Below, in pieces: positions 52,487 through 63,366 of a stretch of DNA of 64,000 bases. The stretch covers positions 19,323,501 through 19,387,500 of the forward strand of contig JABWDB010000001.1 of NCBI GenBank assembly GCA_019614645.1, written 5' to 3'. Position numbers and translations under genes: made by a program. The DNA is from Stratiolaelaps scimitus (lineage: Eukaryota > Arthropoda > Arachnida > Mesostigmata > Laelapidae). Below the pieces are notes generated by a model. It was not told the DNA's origin. It did no database searches and was given only the letters and a program-made list of their open reading frames with translations. Positions within the stretch are counted from its first letter, which is position 1. Each line of letters opens with the position of its first letter.

Positions 52487-52903
52487 CTGAATGAAAACGA
52501 ACATGAGGTTGATCCTTGTGGGATTCGAGGCCTGAACGTTGCCCCGCTTGCAACCTTGTATAATGAATTGTGGATTTTCATGAAAAATTTTCAATTGCAC
52601 AATGGTCGTGTGCAGTTCGAAACATTGGACAAATTTAAATCGTTAGGTCATAAGTTCGATCAGAGTGCACGAAGCCATCAACCTATTGGATTTGAGATTT
52701 TGAATCAGCCTCTCCCCGAGCGTGCCAACGCTAGAATACATTGTTCTCGGTCAACGCCTAATGAACTTGTGGCGAACAAGCGGCTCATAAGGGATGGGGC
52801 GTACGTTCGCATTCAAAGTCTGTTGTTTTTGCGGTACTGTAAACGATTCATTGCGTTTGAAACGTCTCCTATGGACGAACTTCATGATCAACGGAAAAAT
52901 TAA
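52487..52903 (+). CDS. Unassigned protein-like open frame, possible terminal exon
   Basis: The frame is open for 138 codons from 52487 to a TAA at 52901-52903. Its left edge is a TAG that doubles as a possible 3' splice site (GAAATTTAG|CTG). No ATG lies near the start; the first is the Met in IFMKNFQ. The peptide has ordinary composition with Trp, Phe, Asn and Cys and no low-complexity stretch (for example NELWIFMKNFQLHNGRVQFE). That is unusual for this window in AT-rich DNA. It could be a last exon or the remains of a single-exon gene. I know no matching family. Confidence 0.25.
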   Translation: MNENEHEVDPCGIRGLNVAPLATLYNELWIFMKNFQLHNGRVQFETLDKFKSLGHKFDQSARSHQPIGFEILNQPLPERANARIHCSRSTPNELVANKRLIRDGAYVRIQSLLFLRYCKRFIAFETSPMDELHDQRKN

Positions 52904-53484
52904 TGAACGTTAATGCCCAATTGTCCTATCGAATATAGTCCTTAGGCAGCAGAGCAGTATAACAGAAGAGGCCAGCACAATCAGAGGTTGATAACGATGA
53001 GTATGAGCAACATCTTCACCTTTGTGAGATATATTCAGATCTTTTTCATTTTCGTCTTCTGTTAATAATATTGGATACCTGTGTCATATATTTTCTCGTA
53101 AACAGGCGTCGCTTTACTTGACACCTGCCATGTTCAGCTTTACTTATGCGACTAGGCACGCCCATGTTTTCCACATGGGAGAATAGAAATGTGCATTTTT
53201 ATATTGGCCGGCTAAGTACATGATTTGGGAAGAAATCAAAGAACATTGAACTCATAACCTTTAGACAATTGAGTCCGGCTGTTCAAAAGTACGGTTGATT
53301 GTGTTAGACAAAACTTATAGCATTATTGTTATTAGGAAGGCGTCAACGGGCCAAGGCTCCTGTATCTATAACTGGGATTTCTTACCACAAACACTGAGCT
53401 GATACCGATTGATCAAGAGCTAAAACCGCCTAAGTACGGTACACAAAAGGCCTGACAAAATATAATCATGTCAACATTTCATAA

Positions 53485-53826
53485 TCTATAATACTTAATC
53501 CGTTTCATTCGGATCGTTCAAATTTGAAGGATGTCAATTTCCCGCACCCCTGCACGTGCCTACATAGCGGAGACGTCAATTCGATAACGAGAGGCATCCA
53601 AACGATTTTGACACGTGCTGGTTCAGAAACGTTCTTTTGCCCCAGGGGCCCCGATAATTTTTTACTCAGGGCGCCCGCGCCTTATAAACAGATCACAACG
53701 AAAAAACTAGATATCGTGGAAATTCATAGCAATGGTCACGTACGTTGGCATAGCGTGAAGCTCCCCAAAAGTGTACAAGGCGTAGCTGGGGGACAGATAG
53801 TTAATGGTGATCTTTCAACCTGCTAA
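53485..53826 (+). CDS. Unassigned protein-like open frame
   Basis: The frame is open for 113 codons from just after a TAA at 53482-53484 to a TAA at 53824-53826, with no ATG in its first part. The peptide has mixed composition (for example KKLDIVEIHSNGHVRWHSV). It lies about 0.6 kb right of the similar candidate at 52487 on the same strand. It may be an exon or relic; no family is recognised. Confidence 0.18.
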   Translation, partial: SIILNPFHSDRSNLKDVNFPHPCTCLHSGDVNSITRGIQTILTRAGSETFFCPRGPDNFLLRAPAPYKQITTKKLDIVEIHSNGHVRWHSVKLPKSVQGVAGGQIVNGDLSTC

Positions 53827-54754
53827 TTAGTGTGTTTGTTAGTGTGCAGAGAGTGTTGCTGCACTTAGCAAGGAAGCTTTATATCAGCAACTAGCATCGT
53901 GAATTGATCACTTGAAGCTGACATGAGAAATATCACAAGGTGGGAAGACGGACTTTTGAATAGCCTTTTTTTTCATATGAAAGGTGTCAATATCCATGAA
54001 AAGGTGTATTCCCCGCAGGACATTCGTTCTTGGAACTTCACCCTCTTCACGTGAGCAGTGATTACTGCGACAACAAGTAACTATTTATATTCAATAATAG
54101 CAATTATGAACAGGTGATATCTTAAACAATACCACCAATGAGTTTCGCCAAGAGATAGCCAAAGGAGCACTTGGACTTTCTTGATACTCATCATATTTTT
54201 ACGGCGCGTACGCCAATTCTAACAATGTTTTCTCCCTTTACAAATAGAATGGCCCAAGACACTATCATATCTTCAGCTCACTCTCTATCTCTCTATCGTT
54301 AAGTAGCGAGATTTTGCACTAACAGCACTAGAAAAGGATCACCCCATAAAGGACTCATCAATCGTCTCTGCAGCGCTACTGTCTCCGGCGACGTCTCTAT
54401 TTGTTTGTTCGTTACCAATTTGTCCTACTCAAGTTACTTTTCGTCAAGACCCGAGGAGTCGATCTGTCCGTTGCTCGCCCGGCTAGACTAGCAGCAACTG
54501 GAGTCGAGCAATCCCTCGAACGAAACCGTTGCTCACGGACGGAACGGCAACGGCGCACGGAGTCGCTCCGTTTTTCTGTGGCGCTTATGCTGTAGCGTCA
54601 CGAACGCCCGGGTTGATGCCCCCTAGAGGAAGAACAACCGGCCCAACTGCTTCAGATGTTGTGTTGGCGGCTGCTACAGAAGACGACGGAATCATTGGAC
54701 CCGGCGAAACCACGCAAAGGAGAAGACCTGACGCTCCGTCGACTGTCGAGCCAT

Positions 54755-54772
54755 CAGCAGCAGCAGCAGCAG
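54755..54772. repeat. (AGC)n microsatellite
   Basis: Six CAG/AGC units in a small GC-richer island (54380-54850) within the AT-rich block. Confidence 0.85.
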
Positions 54773-55570
54773 AAAGAACAACAGCAGCGACAACGGTCGT
54801 GCAGCTCTCTCCATGCGGTCATCCTGAACAGAAGAAGTCAGACGTAGTCAGATAGAGACAGTTGATTGTGGCACTCAGATGACCACATGCAGACGGTTGT
54901 TTGCCGGACGATTAGGCACATCAGGCTAAAGCGGACCCTAGGCTACTTTGAAGGGCATGCGGGAAATGCATCCGCTTATCCTAATGGTGGCTAATGGGCA
55001 TTTGTTTGGGTGAGGTCTCGAACATTTATGCGATTTGCAATCATCGGTCCCACGTTTGGCTGGGATATCGTTAACACTGCCCTGCCTACGATCACATAAG
55101 ACTCTGTTAAAGAAAGCCGAAAATGGCTGACTTTGCGGATAAGGCCAAAATATGGAAAAAAGGGCGCTGAATAATGCTCATTTCTGACCCACACTTCAGT
55201 TTCTCTTGCATAAATCCCATCCGCCGTCAGAGATATTCGAGGCAATGTCACACAGCGGCACCGAGAGATGGCAAAGAAGGAGGACAGCTGTTCCCCCCTC
55301 AGTCGAGGAGAGAATATAGAATAAAAAGCAAAGAAACTTCCATTCGTTTAACAGGGACCCAACGATGCCATAAGATACACCATGTCGCTTTTTATCTGAG
55401 CACTAATTGAGGAGAGAGACCAATAATGAGTCTTTAATTGACCAGGGACAGGCAGATGCCGGTTTCGTGCGTGGCTGGTCCGGTGTGGATGTTTGTTTAT
55501 ATACTAATTATTTCTGCGGCTCTTTAGTTTACTACTTGTTAGAAAAAGAAGATCACACCGAGAACGACAT

Positions 55571-55711
55571 TTAGCAGAACGTACTGTATTTTCCCAGATG
55601 ATCGTCAGTGAATCCTAATGGGTTGATTTTATTCGTTTGGCCCGATGCTGTTGATATGCTATGCAATTTATTGTCAGAGATCAGTGACGCATCTGGGGGT
55701 TTTTGTAGTAC
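55571..55711 (-). CDS. Candidate terminal exon of an unidentified minus-strand gene
   Basis: A strong 3' splice site (CGCTTCTCCTTTCAG, AG at 55713-55712) is followed by 46 open codons in phase 0 and a TAA at 55573-55571. The peptide is protein-like (VLQKPPDASLISDNK at its start). A possible 5' splice site (AATACA|GTACGT) at 55584 could end the exon slightly earlier. The same frame stays open for 30 codons upstream of the splice site, so an unspliced 76-codon frame is the alternative. The product is unknown. Confidence 0.25.
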   Translation of the reverse strand, partial: VLQKPPDASLISDNKLHSISTASGQTNKINPLGFTDDHLGKYSTFC

Positions 55712-56394
55712 CTGAAAGGAGAAGCGTGTAGAGACACAAAGACCAACTCGGAAGTTGTAGGTGTCCATGCAGTAAAGTGAGCCTCGAATTTTATTCAACA
55801 ACTCAAGAACACTTTGAGTAGAGGGATCGGTCGGCAGCTATTATGACTATAAACCCATGACTTTCAGTTTCCCATGTGAGGTTTTACTTCATATGGGGAA
55901 CTAAAGGATGTACTTTTCTCATGCATCATCTTTGTCATTCTGCAGGCATAACAATTATGGTTTTTTCGCGCTGTAGCTTCGGGATGAAATAGAACAACGG
56001 CAACATTATTATTTGGTCTAATAACATAATATGTATATATATATAACACTGTCTAATCGAGACACAATGTTATGTTTATTATGACTAGAATGATGGTTGA
56101 TGTATCTAATCCATTCCGTTGTATGCGACATCATTTGTACAAACACTTGAGTTTTAGAATTTAGATGCTACTTGTTAGATATTCATCTAGAGGTTTTGAC
56201 GAAGAACCTCGCTCAAATTTTGGAGTGAATTCACTGCGTATACAGTCTCAAAGGTACTAAACGGTCCTCTGTTGTTGATAGTTTGCCATTGGAAATCGAG
56301 TGCGTGGGCCAGTTCCTATACGCGATGACCATTGTTTTTCATATCGAGTTTCCCAACCAGCATTTTCTTTTTTTTGTGCTTTATTTGTGAAACT

Positions 56395-56571
56395 ATGGAT
56401 GACTTTGGCGCTCGACCCACTCTCAACGCGGATTGTTTGAATAAATATATTGACTATATTGTAAATCACTTCTGCACTTATTTATATAATTCGCTAGGTG
56501 AACATAATGCATACCTCGAGAAATTAGAGTTTAACAATTTCAGCAAATTCAAAGAGCACGTTCGATTATAA
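56395..56571 (+). CDS. Unassigned 58-codon ORF with protein-like composition
   Basis: An ATG at 56395 opens 58 codons to a TAA at 56569-56571. The product is rich in Asn, Tyr, Phe, Leu and charged residues (for example LNKYIDYIVNHFCTYLYNS) and ends in a Lys/Glu-rich tail. The same frame is open upstream to 56332 but is T-rich there. It could be a small protein, an exon or chance; no family is recognised. Confidence 0.2.
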   Translation: MDDFGARPTLNADCLNKYIDYIVNHFCTYLYNSLGEHNAYLEKLEFNNFSKFKEHVRL

Positions 56572-58847
56572 TTAGACCACTCGAAAAATAATTATGCAAC
56601 CGCGCACGATCACAATACTACTATCATCGTTGAGAATCCGTTAACCTGCGACATAGTGATTATTGTTACTTTATAACGAAGACAGCCAGAACAGCCCATT
56701 GCCGGGCGAAGCTATAAAGACGAAACATTTCCCAGGATTTATATCAAAGCACACGCAAGCCAAATGAGCGCAGAAAACTCCAATAACCAAAAGTAGTACA
56801 CGTTGAGATTCAGTGCTGTCTGCCCCGCAATCAAATATATCAGCGGTTGAGCTTTATTGGTTTCGACAAGTATATAACTACTTTCGGTTCTCGAAAGCAC
56901 AACCAGCGTACTCCGACTCGAGTAGCTATGGCTTATCCTTTGTCGATCTCGTTGTTGTCAATCCCGAAGTTGTGACCTTGTCCACAAACCTTATGTTGGC
57001 ACCTCGATAAAGGTGCGCTTGCAGTCAGCCGCTTGACTGACTGAGGCTGTGAAAGCTCACAAGTGGCGCAAGCTGCATTAATTTACTAAGTATGTTCTGT
57101 TCTCAAGAATATACCAAGAATCGGGCGGTTAAAGGGTTGCGTTTCAACAAGCCTGGGAAGGCTTACAATAAACGGTAGCGCCGTTGGTTGTCCATCAGTT
57201 GTCAACTGTTCATTCTCTGTGTCTCCCTTTCAAACACACGCACACACACTGACACGCATATACATATATATACACTCTCAAGATTGCTCTCTAAGCATTT
57301 TAGTGGTACGTTCCAGCGCTTACCGGAACCTGTCGGAGGATAGAACAGGTTTTATAGAATAAGTTGGTTTTACATGGTTCATCTTTATTTATTCATTAAT
57401 TGTTAGAGTTGCTTTGCTCCCCAATTACAAGACATGATATATAATTATATATATATACTTTTATATATAATGTTTATGCCCTATTCCCGTTCTACACACA
57501 TGGCAAGAATCAGTTGAAGCGTAATCTTCGGTAAGCGGCTCTTACGAATCACTTCCGCGCCAAATATCGTGGACCTGTGGAGGTTGCTAGGTTTTCTTAG
57601 ATTCGTTTAGCAGTTTCGAGACGCCACTCGTCTTGATCGTTTGCTGTTTTGTTTTATCCAAAATAGTGCACCTCAGAGGCGCATTCGCCTGCAGTTCATC
57701 GTCAGTCATACAGTCACACAATTACAATTAGCAAAAAGTGAAGCAACCATATGCACATATATATACATATGTGGTGATTGCTTTAGCGTCGATGCTTCTT
57801 CGAAACATCAGCGCTGTCTAGACACCTCGTATATCTGTCGACCATCATGGGACACTCTTTCCATGCGTGTTCCCGAGCCCAACTTGTCGTTAATGAGAAT
57901 AAAATGAGTGTATACAATGAGAGATGTATGTATTCATATATCTGCTATTCTGCGTCGATGACCGTGCTCTACTTATTTGTGTGTATGTGTGTGCGAGGAA
58001 TGGGTTTCATCGCCACCTCTGGAGTTCTGTGTGCGGTACCGATCGTTGTTTTGGGCTCCGCTTCCACACTAAGAAGTCGGCGTGATGATAATGAGACAAT
58101 GAATGTACTTAATTCTTAATTAATCTTTCGCCGTTTGCCTTAGCCTTTTTTTAAAGTCTCCATCTCTATATATCTTTTTGCTCCGTATTCTTTCGGTTGC
58201 CGTCAGATATCAGCTTACATATGTACACTGCAGTGCGCCTTCGGGACGATCATTACACTTATAGTATTTTCAGCTCATGATTATAGCCGGAAACTCACAC
58301 GTCATGCAAGTTACATGTTCAAGGATCGTCAGTACGGAAGAGTGGAACGGCTCGCGATGGCCGGGATCGTATCTTCTGACGAACTGAATTCTCCGTCGTC
58401 CAATCTGTCAGTTGCTGCTCCCACTGCTGCTTAGGCCACATATACGGTTTCTCTCACTTATTTGTAGATGAATGCCGCATATATGTCACTAACCAATAAC
58501 GTATTACTGTCTGAAAGCATTTGCATCGTCGTCAAGTCCTTTGGCAGCAGCGTGCGTCGCTTGTAATAATGTATGGTAAGTAGCTCGTCACATCGATTGT
58601 CAGTAAATGTCAACTGTTCTCGTTGTACAAGTAAATTTGAGAGGCGAAATCGGCTCTATTTTGTTTCTCCTGCCAGCTCACCCTTGTCCGGCTACAATTG
58701 TCAAAATCTTGAACTCATTCTTGAACTCATAAATTTACTAATTTATGTCGTTTAGTTAAACGATGCTCTAAACCTCGTATACATAAACCATATGCATAAT
58801 TGGTCGGTAATTAACAGCGCACAAAGTATTCAGGAGCGTATAGTCAA
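56572..58847. other. Region 3' of LBR, no gene recognised
   Basis: A 65-codon frame at 56813-57010 and others are short and unassigned. Short CA and AT tracts occur near 57236-57270 and 57447-57470. No canonical AATAAA was found on the minus strand just downstream of the LBR stop; CATAAA near 58743 is the closest variant. Confidence 0.4.
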
Positions 58848-60279
58848 TTAGAAGATGAAGGGCAGGATTCGGTAGCGGACCTGTTCCTGGTAGTTCCGGT
58901 AGTCGGCGTTCGTGTTCTTCTCGCACATGATGCTCCGGCAGATGACGAGGAGGGTCACAAATATCAGGTGCGCAAACGGCAACAATGCTTTGCCGCAGGG
59001 GATAGTCCATGCAAGAATGCAGCACAGCTCACCGAGGTAGTTCGGATGACGGACAAAACTCCATGGCCCAGACCTTATGGTCTTACCTCCAAAGCGCGCA
59101 TTATGATATTTGAGTGAGTTCGAATGGTGACTGGTGACCAGAGCGACCAGGAAGAAAAATCCGATGATCGGGTACGCCGGTAACGGGAGGTCGGGAACCT
59201 TGGCATCGACCAGATAGCGCAATGGGAGAGTGGCGCAGAATGGGGACAATACCATCGTTGAGAACACGTAAAGGAATCCGACGCCCTGCTGTACGTAGGC
59301 CGATTTCAGCAGGTACACCTCGTTCATGCTACCGAACAATACGTAAAGAAGCTGCATGCCACCGACGAACGCCACCGAATAGCTCATACCGAAAGCAGGG
59401 CCATCGGCAGAGCGGCCGACGTGGCAAGCAGAAAAGATAGCAAGCACCCAGATGAGGTTGGCAAAGCGAACAAGCACTAGACCGATGTCGAAAAGTTCTG
59501 TAATCCTTGGCGAGATCTCGCGCCCATGAACGAAGTCGTGTATGTGATTGCCTTGGATGCCGGGCGAGCATGGCGAGCCATGGTTGAGGGCATGCGGCGA
59601 AATAAACGACTTCAAATAGAGGGCTACCGAAATGAAGAAGGCGAGCACCGTGGCTGCTGAGACGCACTTGAAGCGATGCGTTTGCAGAATGAACGTGTTT
59701 GGTAAATGCAGGTGGAGCACACCGACAGCGTATAGGCCTATGCTGACCAGGAGACAGAAAAACGAGTTGCTCCGGTAGACGAGGCTCAGTCGACGGAAAC
59801 CGAATCCGTGGAGGAGCCGACCGACAGGCAGCGACGACAGCACACATTGTAGAATCAGAATAACGGTACCATAGGCAATGACGATTGGGTCGGCGTAGAC
59901 GCGGAGCGCCTTCGGGATCGTTGGGTTGAACCGGATATAGCAGTGGTCCTTACTGCAAAGCAAATGCAGGCCGAGCACGAACGCAGGCAGCGAGAGAAGC
60001 CACCATGTGGCAGCTAAGGTACGCCGATATCCGAAAGTCTTCACAATTTTTATGAAGCTGCCAAACAGATCGGCAGCCATCGATGACTTCGCATGCGGCG
60101 CCTTCTGGCCAACAACCGCTGATTGAGTCGCGGGGGCATCGGTGACCGAGGACACAGACGGCCTTGGTTTCGACGCTTCCCGTGGCGCGACACTGCGACG
60201 CGGTCGCGCTACGCTCGTCTCCTTCTCTGCATTTTTTTCAGTCGCTGACTTGCGGGAAACTGATTTCCTGCTTGCTGAC
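58848..60279 (-). CDS. LBR: LBR exon 4: end of RS region and sterol-reductase-like membrane domain
   Basis: This terminal exon starts after a 3' splice site (ATGTTTAG, AG at 60281-60280) and ends in a TAA stop at 58850-58848. It completes the Arg codon left open by exon 3 and encodes model residues 92-567. Hydrophobic segments lie near model residues 181-198, 220-242, 263-282, 295-317, 356-377, 390-409, 424-442, 461-474 and 509-537. The first ERG24/LBR signature is at 334-349, and the protein ends in YRILPFIF, close to the family's usual YRIFPYIY. An in-frame ATG at 60287 lies across the splice site and is probably not a start. Confidence 0.9.
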
Positions 60280-61012
60280 CTAAACATAGGAAGGACAGAA
60301 AGCGGCGCCGGACATTAGTTACGACAAAAAAAAAACATATCGCCATCTGAGTCAGAAACAAAAGGCTACATGACGCGAGCTATACAGTCCGCGGTACCGG
60401 TACAGCCAAAGCATGCTTATAGGATGTGTAGAAATTAATGATTTGATGAATACCTGTGTTAAATGGTATTCTTTTAACGGAACAGCAGCTCTTTACAACG
60501 TTTAAGTTCTCCATTCATTTTCTATCGATCTGTGAACACAGATACTGCGTAAGTTGGTTAATATATGAGTATACATTCAGAGAGGAAGAACATTCACTGA
60601 TGTCACACATTCACACCATGCAAATTAATAAATAAAAAAAAAATTACTTAAACAAACCTGGAGCGCGGCTTGGGCTCGGATTTTCTCGATTTCGATTGAG
60701 ACCTTCCACGGGAGGCCCGAGATTTCGAGGGAGCGCGCTTCGAACTTGACCTACCCTTGCTGATAATCCAACCAGGAAGTCGGGGGGTGGGGATAGTCGG
60801 GAAATGACAATTTGGAATAAACAAAAAGAAACGAAAAAAATTACGGCAATGTACACAAACAAGAATAGGTTGAAGGCACACGCAAACAACAAATTGGTGG
60901 AACAGGCAAACCTCTGAACGTAATTACCTATTATTCAACACAAATGTAAAGTGATGCTCCAAGGTTGAAAAAGGGATGGACAGGCACCTATCAGCGTGCA
61001 GCATAGATCGGT

Positions 61013-61061
<49 letters not shown>

Positions 61062-63335
61062 AAATAATGATTTGTTTTATACAATATAAGAATGAATATT
61101 TCCGTAGGTTCAAGTGTTGCATACGCAAGAATAGGCACAACGCTATACAGCAGCTACAAAATGCTAATTTGTTAGTTTGTAATTCCTTCGACATTTTGCG
61201 GATACCAGCACTATTCTTGGTTGGGCTTGCCACAATCGGGCTAAATCGAATTCACTGGGATTGTCCCATAGGTATTCTGATAAGGGTAATAGACAAAATT
61301 ATTATATGTTCGCGGTCCCTTATCGTGGTCTAGGGTGAACTTCCACCCGCATTGGTGCTGTCTTCCCTACCACTAAATAGCAGGCACTGAAATGCTTTTC
61401 CAAATGATATACAACCTAAAGACGCTATGAATATCGCAATCTGTATTATCGTCTATACAGTATATGCTTGTGATTGGTCCACGCCAGGTATCAATAGAGA
61501 GGCTGACCCTAGCCAAGCCTGTCTCAGTAGCCGCGCACACAGATTTCGCCGACGACACTATTGTGGTTGTGATACGCCATAATCTAAGAACAGGTTCGGC
61601 AACAATGCTGCCATCCCTTGTACAGGTGACATCGGCTTTAGATGGAAGACCCTGGAAGCGAGCTGAACGGCTAGACGGGGCACCCCAATGGTATTTCACC
61701 ATCGTCTCTAGTATTCTTGATAGGAAGCAAAGCAATAGCAGGCACGAACCGCGCTCAGTATATCAAAGCCATACAAAGGTGGCGGAAGTGCTAAATAATC
61801 CAGCTAAGGCGAAGGGGATTACAACGGAGAGTGGTTGACTACTTCCGTTTGGTCAACTTTGCATGGGCGACCCTCGACCACCTTCATGGGGTCTTCATTC
61901 ATATTCACTGCTAAACCAGTGGTTCGAAGCATGGCAAAGACGTTTGTGCAAAACGCATATTAAACACATAGACGAGACGGTGCTGAAAACGAAGAATTGC
62001 CTAAGTCATGTTGCCTCGTAGTAAGCCAGCGGTCGAGTTCATGAACTTGTTTTCCAACCAAATTTAGAATTTGGGCCCTTGATCAGCGAATCTAAAAAGC
62101 AATTCAAATTTCAACAATCCCGTGTGATATGAGCATGTGCCATCGTAGCGTAGATCGACGTGATAGCCACTATGACATTACGCGTACCTCTTGGACTCTT
62201 TGGCAGCCTTTGCAGTCGGGCTCCGGCCACGGCTCTTTGACCTTCCTTGACCTTTCCCGCGAGGTTCACCATCACCAGCTTCCTTTCGTTCAGGTATCTT
62301 TGTCTTTGGACGGCCTCGGGGTGCTCCGCCCTTCGACGGGCTCAGCGATTTCTGCAATATCGAATTACGAGAACGTACTTCAGTTACGATCAGCGACAAT
62401 GTACGGTGGCGGCAGCAGGTTCGTTCAAATATGACGCCATCAAATTTCGGCTAGAGGACGCAAAACGGTGTACTTATCTATGCATGTGGATTTACCATCA
62501 AAGCATTATGAGAAAACGTGGCTGTAATCGTCGTTCGGGAACAGTTCCGTTCAAGTATCGGCCCCCTACGAGTACCGCCCAAAGTGAAGTGGTACCTATC
62601 GCCTTAAGTCACTAAGATACGGACTCTTATCTTAAGAACGGCAATAACATTCCAACCGCTCGCTGACATTGTGATAACAATACTCTCAAAGCGAAATTCG
62701 AATACACAGTCGGCTCACGAAAAAGAAAAAACAGAAGATCAACACTGAACTTCATCAGTGTCCCGTTGTTAGCGTCACCTCTCGTCCAACGCTCTGTGTG
62801 TAGTGTCGCACCAAACATAGAAATACCCGAAGTGACAACGATACTATAATAACAATACGCCCGCTGCCCCCCCGTAATGATGATGATCATGACCATAATC
62901 ATGATAATACTAATCTTGTCACCCGCTACAGCGTGACCAACGTCGTGACCGACATCGTCTCGGTACGCGCCGAAACGGTTGTCCACACAGGTCAAATCGT
63001 CCGTTGCCCAAACCGTTGCACAATATGGCAGACTGGCGGAGCACAGCGCGAACGGTGGACTGAATGAACTCACTGACGGCGGGATCGACCGACCGACGGA
63101 CACAGAAAGGTATACGAGTAAGGCGCACGATACGACCTGACCCAACCGAACGACTGGACGTGTTTCGGGCCAGGTAGTGTCGTTCGCATTTCGCAGTTTT
63201 CTCCTTCCGTGCCAATTCGTCTCATGGTCGATGGCTATTATGAGAGGCCCGCACGAGCCATTCAGAATCGATTTAACGGCAACTTGGCTCGTGGACTTGG
63301 TTATTTCGTTGTCACACACACACACACACACGTAC

Positions 63336-63366
<31 letters not shown>

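Noticed and set aside
53704..53775. Resemblance of SNGHVRW plus a following KS to the extracellular loop of nicotinic acetylcholine receptors
   Set aside because: The conserved Pro-Pro and Cys-loop residues are absent and the flanks do not match.
59329..59847. 172-codon minus-strand frame inside LBR exon 4
   Set aside because: It is a shadow frame of the clearly conserved LBR coding sequence.
60644..60892. Second Arg/Pro-rich frame across LBR exon 3
   Set aside because: It is out of phase with the exons on either side; the RS-rich frame joins both neighbours exactly.
61373..61735. 120-codon minus-strand frame in LBR intron 2
   Set aside because: It is the antisense of the reverse-transcriptase-like relic and has no similarity of its own.
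62627..63337. 236-codon minus-strand frame upstream of LBR exon 2
   Set aside because: It begins in the (CA)n microsatellite and matches nothing. Its phase and sequence do not give a Tudor domain, so it was not added to LBR.
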